Below, piece after piece: positions 12,010 to 22,642 of a DNA stretch of 64,000 nucleotides (position 1 is its first letter; each line of letters begins with the position of its first letter). A program made the position numbers and the translations under genes. Source of the stretch: Ignelater luminosus (Eukaryota; Arthropoda; Insecta; Coleoptera; Elateridae); NCBI GenBank assembly GCA_011009095.1, contig VTPC01000997.1, positions 62,001 to 126,000 on the forward strand, given 5' to 3'. The notes under the pieces were generated by a model that saw only the letters and a program-made list of their open reading frames with translations, did no database searches and had not been told where the DNA came from.

Positions 12010-14197
12010 ACACACAATGCAATTTTAAACCTTGCGACTCGACTCCAACTTGTTCGAAAGTCTACATAGTCCAGATAATTTTACATACTTACCCATAAGG
12101 CTCCCCCAATTAAATTTTTATTTCTGAAATCAGAACAACCCTTGAACTAACTGCTACAAAATCTAGTTATTCCGAATATTAAATAATAAAACTTTTTTAC
12201 TAAAGAGGCACTCAGAGATACTTCAGGACTTTGCTGCTCAACAGACACTAAGATCTTTTACAACTTCTATCCAACTATCACCTGGATCTTGCACAAAACT
12301 TAATTCAATATTCGCTTAGAACACAGACAACTTGACAATCGGTGCGTCCTTATTATTTATTAGTTCAAAAAAGATCTGTCGCTCTTTACCGTAATAATCT
12401 CGGTAATACACTAAAGATAGTTTAAAATGTCCGTCTAGCAACTGGCAATAGAATTTACTGTTTTGGAAATTTTGCTACTTAAATAGCCAAAACCAAATGT
12501 GTACTTAGTTTTGCGTTTGGGCACACGTTTGTGATATTCGTCTGAGATCGTTAAGCAAAAGTAATGTATTCACTGTTACATTATAGTACTTCATCGTTCC
12601 ATAAGAATTAAGGAACATTAAAATAGTTTACTCTACTCTCGTCTACGCCTCCGTGGAAAAAAGCAAAGTACCTTTTTTACTGTTTCTGTATGTTTGAGTC
12701 TAACGAAATGTCTTGATGCCAATTTTAAAGTGATTTATCAAACTGACAGCAATCTTTGTCTTGTAGCATGTATTTACTCAACGCAGCAAGGCGGCAGGTT
12801 TTCATGCTGCCACTCAAAAGACTCCATTGCTTGAAGGTGAGCTTTTTGCAGGAGGAAGATTTTCTCCAATTAACTACTCTTGCAAGAAAAGTTACTAATT
12901 AAGTTCTCAAATAGTAGAGTAATCATAGTATACTTTGCAAATAAGTGTTTCAATAAAAAGTATTGCGTTCTCTTATATTTAACATGATTTTTTCCAAACT
13001 TTGCCAAAGTTGGTATAGAATGTTGTCATTGGGTCAAAAGCAACTTAATTTCTCTCCCTTATTAAATAATCTAGTTACTTTTAGCTCAGATATTGCAGGC
13101 AAGCCAAGAGAGCTTTTAGTTTGCCTAATCTGCTTTACATAGGTGCAAGCTGAATACGTCTTCCTTCCTTATACTTCCTGAGTTGAAGTTTGTATCTTTT
13201 GGCAAATAAGGCCATTTGTTTGATGCTAAGACCAACAAATGTGGGTCAGGAGCGTGTATGGTGTACCTAAATGCTTTCCTTTTTGTAGCTTCTACTATTT
13301 TAAATATTTACAAATATTTCACTTAATCATGTTTTATGCCAAAACAATATTTGCATGAAAATTGGTAGCAATCAGACATAAAGCTGTTATTTAAAAAAAA
13401 TACAATTGAAAATTAAGAGAGGCAAAAGTAGATATGTGTTAGGAGATACAGATGGCTGCTGTTTTGAAAGTGTCTGTAATGCATTTTGTTATCTTTACAC
13501 GTATTTGAAACAGGAGAAAGGTGTTTTGCTTTCTTCACAAAAAGGCATACGGAATGACCAATGGTTCCAGACTGATCAGCGAAATTTGAGTAAAGTAACT
13601 TTTATTCTGTAATATTTTAAAAGCAGTTTAGACATTTAAATATTTTGTAACAAATCATCTTAAAAAAGACACATAATGTGTAAGATTTTTACCATGGTAT
13701 TAAAAAGGATTCATTCCATGAATCTCATTTGGTCAGTAGAGAAACAAAAAAGCCAAAAGATATATTTTGTTAATTATTGTCACTATATTTAAGGTACCTT
13801 TTAAACTTTTGCTACCAAACAAAAATGTGTCACACCGTTAAAACAAAATTCCAAATCGAAGACGGGCTGGATCATTCAAAATGTCTGGTTTTATTTGAAT
13901 TAAGTTGCGGGTCATAAGTCAAAAGTTGAATAAATCCTTGCAGTGGTACATTAACAGATCTCAAAGACTTGTTAGTAAACAACATTTCTGGCGGTGTTGA
14001 TTTGGACAGTTTTGTTGATATTAAAGACCTACAAGACAAGACAATGATGTCTAGAACGTAACAACGCAGATAAATGTTATCTCCCTCATTTCGCAGCCAA
14101 ACTCAATTTCTACCCCAATTGATTTCTAACCTCATTGATTTAGAGATCTATATAAAATCATTATCATCTAAGAGCAATACTGATTTTCTTATCTAAC
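12010..14197. other. AT-rich stretch without a recognisable gene
   Basis: Holds short open frames such as 13406-13612 (plus, 68 codons, Cys-containing) and an interrupted frame near 13950-14056 reading DLKDLLVNNISGGVDLDSF. Neither matches a family I know. Together with the stretch just downstream they could be scraps of one old gene. Confidence 0.3.
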
Positions 14198-14425
14198 ATT
14201 CAACTGAAATATGCCTAATATCTATAAATGAAATAGAAAGTCAAAGTCAGGCTGGTTCTGAAGTGCTGCTTTCTATTGAAAGAACGCTGTTAGAAACAGT
14301 TTCTCATGACACGTTCATTGTTGAATTTGGAAATTTGCAAAACCGAATTCTATCGTCATCTCATGCTTCACCAGTCCTTTCTTTTGAGTTTTCTTATATA
14401 CGACCTAAACGGAATGCTAAATAGT
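14198..14425 (+). other. unidentified coding-like stretch of about 75 codons
   Basis: From just after a stop near 14197 to TAG at about 14423-14425 the plus strand stays open without an internal Met start. It reads ... EIESQSQAGSEVLLSIERTL and FIVEFGNLQNRILSSSHASP. Its amino-acid mix is less Lys/Asn/Phe/Ile-biased than random AT-rich frames here, so it may be a relic exon or part of an unrecognised transposon gene. No domain is recognised. Another frame (14306-14536) overlaps it. It could also be chance. Confidence 0.2.
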
Positions 14426-14985
14426 AGAAATTTTCGTTCGTATCCACAGAAAATACAGACGTCTTCACACGAAATTTTGCTATACATGTCAAACTGTAAT
14501 TATGAAGACGTCTCGGATAGTTTGATAAAAGAATAGACACTAATTTAAGACGATATTAATTTAAAGCGAGTGTATCTTACCTTTTTTTTTATAGGTGTGA
14601 GAAATCACCGGAATAATTCTAAACAAATACCAGACAATTAAACAAAAAGATGGTTCCCCTATAGAAAATTTCCAATGCTTTTAACATCAGATAGTAATAT
14701 GATGAAAAAATTCAACTTTACCTTCAGATTATTCAAGGGAATTTAATAAAATATTACACAAGACAAACTAACAATGGGAGCAAGCACTCGCTGTGAAATT
14801 CCCTAATTGAATGAAGAATGTTAAACCTCAAGAAACGATACAGTAATGACCAAAACAAATAACTTAAGCGGTAGTTTAAATGAGTGAAATTATCTGTAGA
14901 TTTGAAACATAATCAATGATTAGGAGCGATTCAAATGTAAATGAAAGAACCCTAAATATTAAGTTTTAAATTTAAGGGTTAAACC

Positions 14986-15217
14986 CGAGATGACGAGAAT
15001 AAAGTCCAAGCCAGGGCCGCCGAAGGCGGCCCTCTGTTGGGTGAAGCCCGAGCCGTCATAGTTTCGCCGGAGGCATTCGCGCTTTTTTTAATCCGAGAGG
15101 CTTAAAGAGTTGGAGCGCCGACGCGACCCCGCAGGCGTTGGCCCGGAGCGGAGCCGCAAAGCGGCGGAGCGGCGGAGCGAAGTCGTAAAGGCACGCGGTG
15201 GACGTCCGCGGCATCTC
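14986..15217. other. GC-rich, hairpin-rich island
   Basis: About 230 bp of clearly GC-rich, CpG-rich DNA sits abruptly in AT-rich sequence. It holds several short perfect hairpins: AGGGCCGCC-GAA-GGCGGCCCT (15013-15033), GCCGC-AAA-GCGGC (15153-15165) and CGCGG/CCGCG around 15194-15210. There is also a repeated CGGAG-type motif near 15143-15180. The boundaries show short inverted ends, GAGATG (14987-14992) and CATCTC (15212-15217), but no target duplication. No coding frame is recognised. It could be a small GC-rich mobile element or a fragment from an organelle or symbiont. Confidence 0.6.
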
Positions 15218-16032
15218 TAGTCTTGATATTATAAGATTCTAGGAAATGTTGCTATAGTTCCTGAAAAATGCCCCTCATTATAATATAGATTCCCCCCAAA
15301 GCAAGTTTTTATTAGATGTCACAAGGTTTCTTAAGATCATAACGGTTTTTATATAACGTTAGAGTAAGTAAGCTGCATTATTGGCCACAAATACTACCCA
15401 ACGTGAGCCTTACAGGATCACAGATTTCAGGCAAAGTTTGTCATTTAGGACAAATATCATCGTGACTTTACCTGATTACAAGTCTCTCGACTAATAATGA
15501 CAGCAAGAAGCTGCAGCTGTAAAATCTCCACCATAATTGTTTCACACAAAAGAAAGTTTAAAAATCTTATTAGAGTGTCTTGGAAAACGTAACTTTAGAG
15601 TGGTGCAGTTTTATTAAATACTTCAATCAGGAGCAGGTTCTACTAACTATATTCAAAATTGATTAAAATTTAAAATTCTTGGATTAACGTTTCTTTAAAA
15701 CAGTAAATAAATTTAGTGAAACAAAATAGTTTGCGAAGACCAGAAAACCATATTCATTTTTTTGACTATCAGTTTTCATATTGAGTATTCTAGAGGCACA
15801 TGTTTGTTGAAGTTTTACTAATATCTTAAATAATCTAGTCAGCGAACGCTCAAGAAAGGCTGGTAGACGGCATCCGAAACACAGACTTTTCGACTTTTGG
15901 GATGTGTTGGGGGGGTGCTAGGGAATGATTGTGTCAGAACCCAAGCCTCTCTTAGGCCTCCCAGGTTCTACAACTTAATTTTGTAGTACTTTACTCTAAT
16001 ACAACGCTTTTCAAGTTTCAGTTCAAGCCACT
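15218..16032. other. gene-free stretch with a purine-rich patch
   Basis: No coding sequence recognised. A G-rich run (GTTGGGGGGGTGCTAGGGAA, near 15908-15927) is followed closely by TGTGTCAGAACCC. This resembles a polypurine tract next to a terminal repeat, but that reading is tentative. Confidence 0.3.
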
Positions 16033-16168
16033 TGTTTAATCTTGGATTAAACAGATTATTTTCTTCATTCTAAAACACAATTCCAAGTTCCTATTCATAT
16101 TAAAAAATCTAAAAATTTCAACATAAATTAATTCAATAAAAAAATCAAGGTTATTGCAACACATTAAA
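16033..16168 (+). repeat. dispersed repeat, copy 1 (possible LTR-type fossil)
   Basis: TGTTTAATCTTGGATTAAAC and the following roughly 115 bp match 22257-22400 with moderate divergence and small indels. Both copies are in plus orientation. The upstream purine-rich patch near 15908 would suit a polypurine tract and terminal repeat of an LTR-type element, but no gag or pol sequence is seen and the family is unknown. Confidence 0.5.
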
Positions 16169-16486
16169 AACTGCAGTCACTATTATTATTGTACTGTATT
16201 TCATAAATAAGCAGCATGTCAATTATGTATAAAAAGAAAATTAGGAACTTAATAAAACAGTATCAATCATTCATTTGGTTTTTACTCAACAAATGTATTG
16301 CCGGTAATAAGCCATTACTACTACCGTAATGAGATTGTGAGGCTGCGATCTCAGCAATACATCGCACAAACACACTTTTTCTGAAGTTTGTTCACCACTG
16401 AAGTGTCACAATAATTCAATTATTAAAACTAAAAAGGTTGTAACTATTTTGAAGTCGTTTTCACTGAAATAAATTATAGAGCACTC

Positions 16487-16490
<4 letters not shown>

Positions 16491-16532
<42 letters not shown>
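16491..16532. repeat. (TA)n microsatellite
   Basis: Twenty-one uninterrupted TA dinucleotides. Confidence 0.95.
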
Positions 16533-16535
<3 letters not shown>

Positions 16536-19500
16536 TCTCTTAGCTGCAGTCTGACTTCATTCCTTGTCCGATAAAAAGCAACAAGTTCCTACTTTCAATT
16601 TTGGGCATACAACAGTTAAGACGTGTAACAAAGAAATTACATACCTTTTGAAATTCTATAAGGTCCGGTATTTGAAACGCGTTGAATTAAAATATCATCT
16701 TGCAACAGATCACTTGTTTATACTAAATAAATTCTCAAAAAAACAATAAAATGGTTTACTTTTCTTAAGCAATTTTGCAGGATCGCTTAGGTTTATTGAT
16801 TTTAATAGACAAGATTTCGATGGAAAAATGATATCGTGCTTACTAACAAATCTTTTAATAAACAATTAAAGTAAGTAAAGAGTCAAGATCACTCTACCGT
16901 GCCCTAGAATTTACCCTGTGAACTCGAAACTAACTTTATCCACATCAAAATACTGCACAGAGACCGCAAAAACAGCACCTCTACCACAGACCTTAATTTT
17001 AAAATAGTTTGGATTATACTCCGTTCGTCTCTGTTGATGATTTCGTATGCTCTATTAATCATGGATCTTGGAATAATCTAACCAGGTTTAATAGTTTCCG
17101 AGTTGAAGGAAAGCTAAAAAAGCCTAATTTTTACTCTTACAGATACAGAATAAATACAAAAAAAAATCTGAGCCTTTCCATGCAGATTTTTCTAGAGAGA
17201 TACACCATATTTTGTTGTTTACTATTTTATTTCTAATGTTTCGCGGTTTTTCAGTAAACTGTTGTATATCTAATTGATTTACGTCTAACCTAACCACTAT
17301 ACCTTATGTACAATAGTTTACAATAAGTTCCGGACGTATTTCAATTCTAAGTAAGAATAATGCTTGGAAACTACACACCTTTCCTAAAAGCTACACTAAA
17401 TTATGACAAAACTTTTTACAATAATTGTAAAAAGCTATTATTACTTGGATGTTGTATACCATATCATTTTGATTGATAATAATAAATCTTGTTCGTCTTT
17501 AAATTAGATGAGCAGTGCAAAGCTTAAAAATATAAAATTTATTTTTAGTAAAATTTGAAGGAAGCTGTCTAGTTAATGAGGTCATCATTAACGATTTTAA
17601 AGGCGTAGTCCGGATATTACACAGTAAAGTGCACTTTGCATAGTGACCTAATGCAAAATCGACTAACATAGAACTAAGTTTAGAGGTTATGTCTGAAGGT
17701 AATTTCGCGAAGATGAGCCGAAATCTTTACCAAATATTCGTTTTCTAAAATTTTATCATACTACTACCTTGCCTCGTTTACTCAAAGGAATATGTAGGCG
17801 TTATTATTCAAACCTCTCATAGAATTCCATTTATGATCTACCATTAAATCAGCCTTGTAAGTTTTGAAGGGTGTGAGAACATGTAGAACGACTGGGTGCC
17901 CCATTTCACCCATTCCTCCTTTCCCCTTGATACTCATCTATTTTCTTGAATATATGTCGAAATCCTTTCAAAAACCTTTGCAGTATTCAGGACTATTGCC
18001 ACTCTCTTAGAAAGGATACTAAAATATCATTATTTTCTCTGAGTAAGCGTGAAATACGTCTCGAACGAATACACCGTAAAACCCCTTTTAATGTTCACTG
18101 CAAGCACCTTTTTATTCTCTTCCGTTTTTGTGAGAAAGGTATTCTTGCTAATCTGTTTTAAAATCCTAAAAATTAAAACCCTTCGTTGCTTGCTGTATTT
18201 ACTTATTTATTTTTAAAGTAAAGTAACTGTTATGGACACCGTAGCCATGAAACTTTATGACACTATAAAGTCGGAAGAAGCGAAATTGTTTGACTGGGGT
18301 TCAAAGACCTGTCTTGAGAATTTTCCGTTTTTGCAAGCATCTTACAACAGTGTACGAAAACATAAAATTTCAAATTTTTACTGGAATAAAATCCCCTACT
18401 GATCGATTTAACTCAAGAACTTGCTTTCTTTTAGGGAGCTGTATAGGGTGAAAGTCCATGCTAAACTGTAAATTGCTACGCGTCTTTTACGTATAGGCTG
18501 AAAAGACAATTTTAAGGTGAAGACCCTTACATTTCTGTAAAGAACAAAACTTCATATTTCAATTTCAATTTTTCAGGCTATGTAGAGCTATAAATAGAAG
18601 CATTCATACGATAACAAAGCATTTATTAATTTCATCTTTGGATTTTGGATTTAATTTTGTTGTACAAATTCTAAGAAACTGAAAATAACTGAAAGAAGAG
18701 ATGTAATAAAAACTGGGCTTATGTAAATCAAAAAAAAGAGAAAAAGAAAACGAGTTTCATTCCTTATATCGATTACAGTTCTATTTGATGTTACTCCATA
18801 TAAGGATTCGTGCAGTAAATATTTTTTTCCGTGCACGTTTTCTTTTTTTTAACTCCGTAAATTCTTCAATCTAGTAGCGTGGTAGAATACATTTTAGATT
18901 TATAAGATACGAGTATCACACGAATATCTCGAGGCGATGCTTTAGATAGAATCCCTTCTATGTCTTGTACTTCCTGGTGTTATCTTAGAGAGAAAACCCT
19001 TCTTTAGAATGCTTTATACTTGTTTTAGGGCTATGTTAAGAGGTTGGTGTAACAAGATTACGCATTTATAGTTAATCCTTATATCTAGCCTTTTAGATAA
19101 ATTAAATGAAGTTGATGACAACATTGTAATGGTTATGCAAATTTAAATTTTTATGGAGTTCTCGAAATGAATGGGATTAAAAGATGTTACAGATTACATA
19201 ATATGAGTTATCTTTCAACAAACAAATAATAATCAACACCGAAACAAGAAATTATGAATTTGTTTTAAAAAAACAATTTTTAGGCGAGTTCTGGACATCA
19301 AGTCTCCAATATATGTATAATTTTATCTTGTCTATCAGGTAATGTACGAAGCAATGTGAAGATGAAGCCAAAGTGGCAGTTCTATAGTAAATGTTACATC
19401 TTAATTGCATCAACTCATTTCAATTAACCGCTATTCATGAAACAGAACATGGTTTGATTAATGTCCATATGTCGAGGGAAATTCACTTGAACGTATAACT

Positions 19501-20750
19501 TTAATTATCGTCCAAATAATCGAACCTTGGCAAGCAACCGAATGTAACTTGTTATAAACTTCCAACCAATTATCCCAATAAGTTCTGTATCGTATGCATA
19601 TGTAGGTAACGCTACATGTATAGGAAGTTGTTTGATTAATTTATGGTGAGAGATCTGTAATAAAATTCAGCAGTTTGTTATGTCACACAAAAATAAAATT
19701 TTTAAATATATTACTTAAAATAATAACAGTTTACTGCATCTTTAGTTATTAGTGCGCGTCTAGTTTACTTAAAATAATTCTGTTGTACGTATCTCGTACA
19801 AAACACTTTTAAAATGCTATAGATAATTTTGCTTAATTTAATTTTTAATTTCTGTACCACAACATTATCAACATATGTATACGTCGAGTTCATTATTTGA
19901 GGTTATAATTACATTATAAGTTAATAACGATTTAATGGTTTATAGGCCTTGCCAACCATATGAAAGGGTTAATGCATTACATTTTACCTTAATTAAGTTA
20001 ACTGTATAATCAACAAAACTTTCTTTCACAAATTATAAATCACTTCACATGCATGCAATGTACCAACATCTAGGAAGATTTCAAATTTTATATGAAAAAG
20101 GTGCCGTGACGTATCTAGCAATTTTAACAGAGAATAACATAAATGTACTGTCTGCCTGCAATTCAAGTACCTGTAAAAGTGTTTTATCCGCACTTTTTAG
20201 AGTATACACTTGTAGACAGTGTTATAGTTCGTTTAGTCTACAAGGTTTAGCTGCAGCTTTTTCCTTTCCTGAGTATACCTTTGCGTTGCATACTGGTTCA
20301 AAGAGGAAAAAATCAAAATACGTCACATTATTATTATTTTTTACTTAATATCCTTTATTGTTGATTTTTATTTCGTTTCTAATTCTAGAATTTTCTTCTT
20401 GCAATAATGGTTTATTAACGCATCACACTACATGGATTAGGATACCAACACTAAATTATAATAAATGTCTATTAATTATAAAGACGGTTTTAAACTTTTC
20501 AAAGTTTCGAAAGTTTCGAAGTTCTTTTTCCAAGTTGTTCACCACATGACATATTCTGTTTAATGGGGAACGTAGATGTAAAAGTCTCAAAAGATGGGTA
20601 GGACATCTATTATCATAACTAGGAACCTGTAACAAAAATCTTTCCAGTATGCAAGGCAGATTAATCATGAACGATAAAGTTTTAAACTTAAAACAAGCGT
20701 CAAACAAATATCTACCGACGTAAAAGTGGGAGAAAATCAAAATACTTCAA
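16533..20750. other. long AT-rich stretch without a recognisable gene
   Basis: Several short open frames (16564-16749, 17009-17236, 17946-18161 and 20049-20348 plus; 18651-18836 minus) have no recognisable domain and strong AT-driven residue bias. No repeats or transposon ends were identified. Near 20755 the motif ACAGGGTGTCCC, like that seen at ends of several arthropod repeats, marks the start of a repeat-rich region. Confidence 0.35.
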
Positions 20751-20943
20751 AATACAGGGTGTCCCTAAAAGGTTTATACAATGTTCTACCACATATTCCT
20801 CAGACCAAAATGCATAGGACGATTTAACCAAGCTTGTCTCTATCCAAAAGTGCTCCGTTAAGGCGCTACCAGACGTTAAAGATCTTAAAAATATTTAAAT
20901 TTTCTTAAATAGCAAAATCAATTAATTAATTTACTCAATTTAC

Positions 20944-20987
20944 CTATGTATTAGCTGCTCTAAAGTCTTAACTGAGCATAAATGGGT
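20944..20987. repeat. 44-bp direct repeat, copy 1
   Basis: Matches 22647-22690 at 43 of 44 positions. On the minus strand both copies encode THLCSVKTLEQLI, the extreme C-terminus of the piggyBac reading frame at 22643-24886. The flanks of the two copies do not match. Confidence 0.85.
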
Positions 20988-22256
20988 GGAGATGCCGTCC
21001 ACTATCAGCATAGTCTGTTCATGGTCCTTTCGACACGCCTTACCATCAGATCGATCCATTCTTTTGGGGATTGGTCCGTCACGGTCTTCCAAAGTAAAAT
21101 CAACAACTATGGAGTCCACAGCCACTATATCGTTCACGCACACTCTGCACATGGGACATCATGGAGAAGATGTTCAAAATCCGAGGAAAGGGGAAGATGG
21201 TTGCGCATTTTCAAACACCAACAAGATGGATGACATGGCCGCTTGTAGAATCAACACAACGTAACAATTTCGCACGCTGCAAAGTGTCCTCTTGTAGCTG
21301 TGTCAAGTCATCCCAGTGAGGCCGAGGCTTTACGCTCCCTGCCTTGTCACAGCAGAAGATCCACTAATCACAGACCCACAACAATCAACGACCACTGCAA
21401 GAGACAAGAGCTCATATAGCCTCGATCTCGAGCGAGGAAAAACTCCTCTTTAGTATTCAGCAGGCTAGTCTACCACCAGGGACTTTCGGGGAAAGAAGAA
21501 GAAGCGAGTAATCGCAGCAAAAGTTGAAAGACGCTTCAACAAAGAAAGGCAGCTCATCACAGCTGCACTAGATCTAAAGCCGGACTTACTTAGCACTCGC
21601 CACACGAAGCGGGGGAACACACAAGGCAGCTTACAGAAGCACAACGCAGTTACAAGTCCGCTTAAGGACAAGGGAGTAAAAAGCTCACGATGCAGCAGAG
21701 CCCGGTCAGCTTTGTAAAGGATTTAAGCCCTTTTGCAGAGTTCGGAGCTCAATTACGGTCAAAGAAGAAAAAACAAATGGGCCTAGAAGTCATATAACTT
21801 CCAATCAATTGGTCGGTAGAGAGTGAAACCGCAAAACAAGAACCCACAGCAACATTAATCAATTTATATAAATTCAATTTCAGGCTTCATGACGGAAAAA
21901 GAAGTGAAAACATCAATCACCTTATCAAACTTTGGGGTGATCACTTATCAAAACCAAATTTAATTATTTCCCCATTTTATCATTTTATCAAAGGCTCCAA
22001 CCAATTATTTCTTTAACTTTAAGTCTCCAATTCCAAGAGTTCAACTCCTACAGTTTAAGTGAAACTTGTTTCAATCAACATCTTTCCAATTTCAAAAAAC
22101 TCTGGAGACGCCAGTATATCTATTTGAAAAATTAAACAAATCGTTTAAGAACTATCATAAAATTTCTACAAAGAAACCAACTTTAATATTTTACTTCAAA
22201 TCACTCAAGAGTGCGAGATATAATTTTTATTTCAAAGCCTTTTAGAGACGCCAGTA
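20988..22256. other. moderately GC-richer interval between two 44-bp direct repeats
   Basis: From about 20988 to 21720 the base composition is more balanced than the surroundings, with overlapping open frames on both strands (20982-21233 and 20986-21264 plus; 20940-21152 and 21465-21671 minus). None matches a known domain. Near 22113 and 22245 the word GAGACGCCAGTAT occurs twice, about 135 bp apart. It is probably old mobile-element sequence; the type is not determined. Confidence 0.3.
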
Positions 22257-22400
22257 TGTTTAATCTTGAATTAAACAGATTATTTCTTCACTTAAAACAA
22301 AATTCCAAGTTCCTATAAAATTAAATCTTCATATTAAAAATCTAATATTTCAACGTAAATTATTAAAGAAATTTTTTAGGTCGTTGGCAACATATTAAGA
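22257..22400 (+). repeat. dispersed repeat, copy 2 (possible LTR-type fossil)
   Basis: Related to 16033-16168 in the same orientation, sharing TTTAATCTTG-ATTAAACAGATTATTT and AATTCCAAGTTCCTAT with small indels. It lies just below the 3' end of the piggyBac pseudogene. Confidence 0.5.
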
Positions 22401-22642
22401 GAAATGCGTCACATTTCATAGTAAAAGAATGTACCAGTCAACAGTATAGAAAATTACTATATTGTACTATAAATAAATGCAGAATTGTATAATTATCTCT
22501 GTTACCTAGATTTGTAGTTACGTTATAATTGCATATTTGCAAAACTGTGATTTTATTAACCTGGTTATTGTCATTGTTATTATTATATAATCAGTTGTTT
22601 TTTGTATATAAACAAAAATCGAGAATTAATAAAATACTCGAT

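Noticed and set aside
18281-18320. GGGGTTCAAAGACC resembling a tRNA T-arm
   Set aside because: No matching acceptor, D-arm or anticodon stem could be placed around it.
20940-21152. Minus-strand frame ending THLCSVKTLEQLIHR as a separate gene
   Set aside because: Only the last residues match the piggyBac frame through the 44-bp repeat; the rest matches nothing and overlaps other frames.
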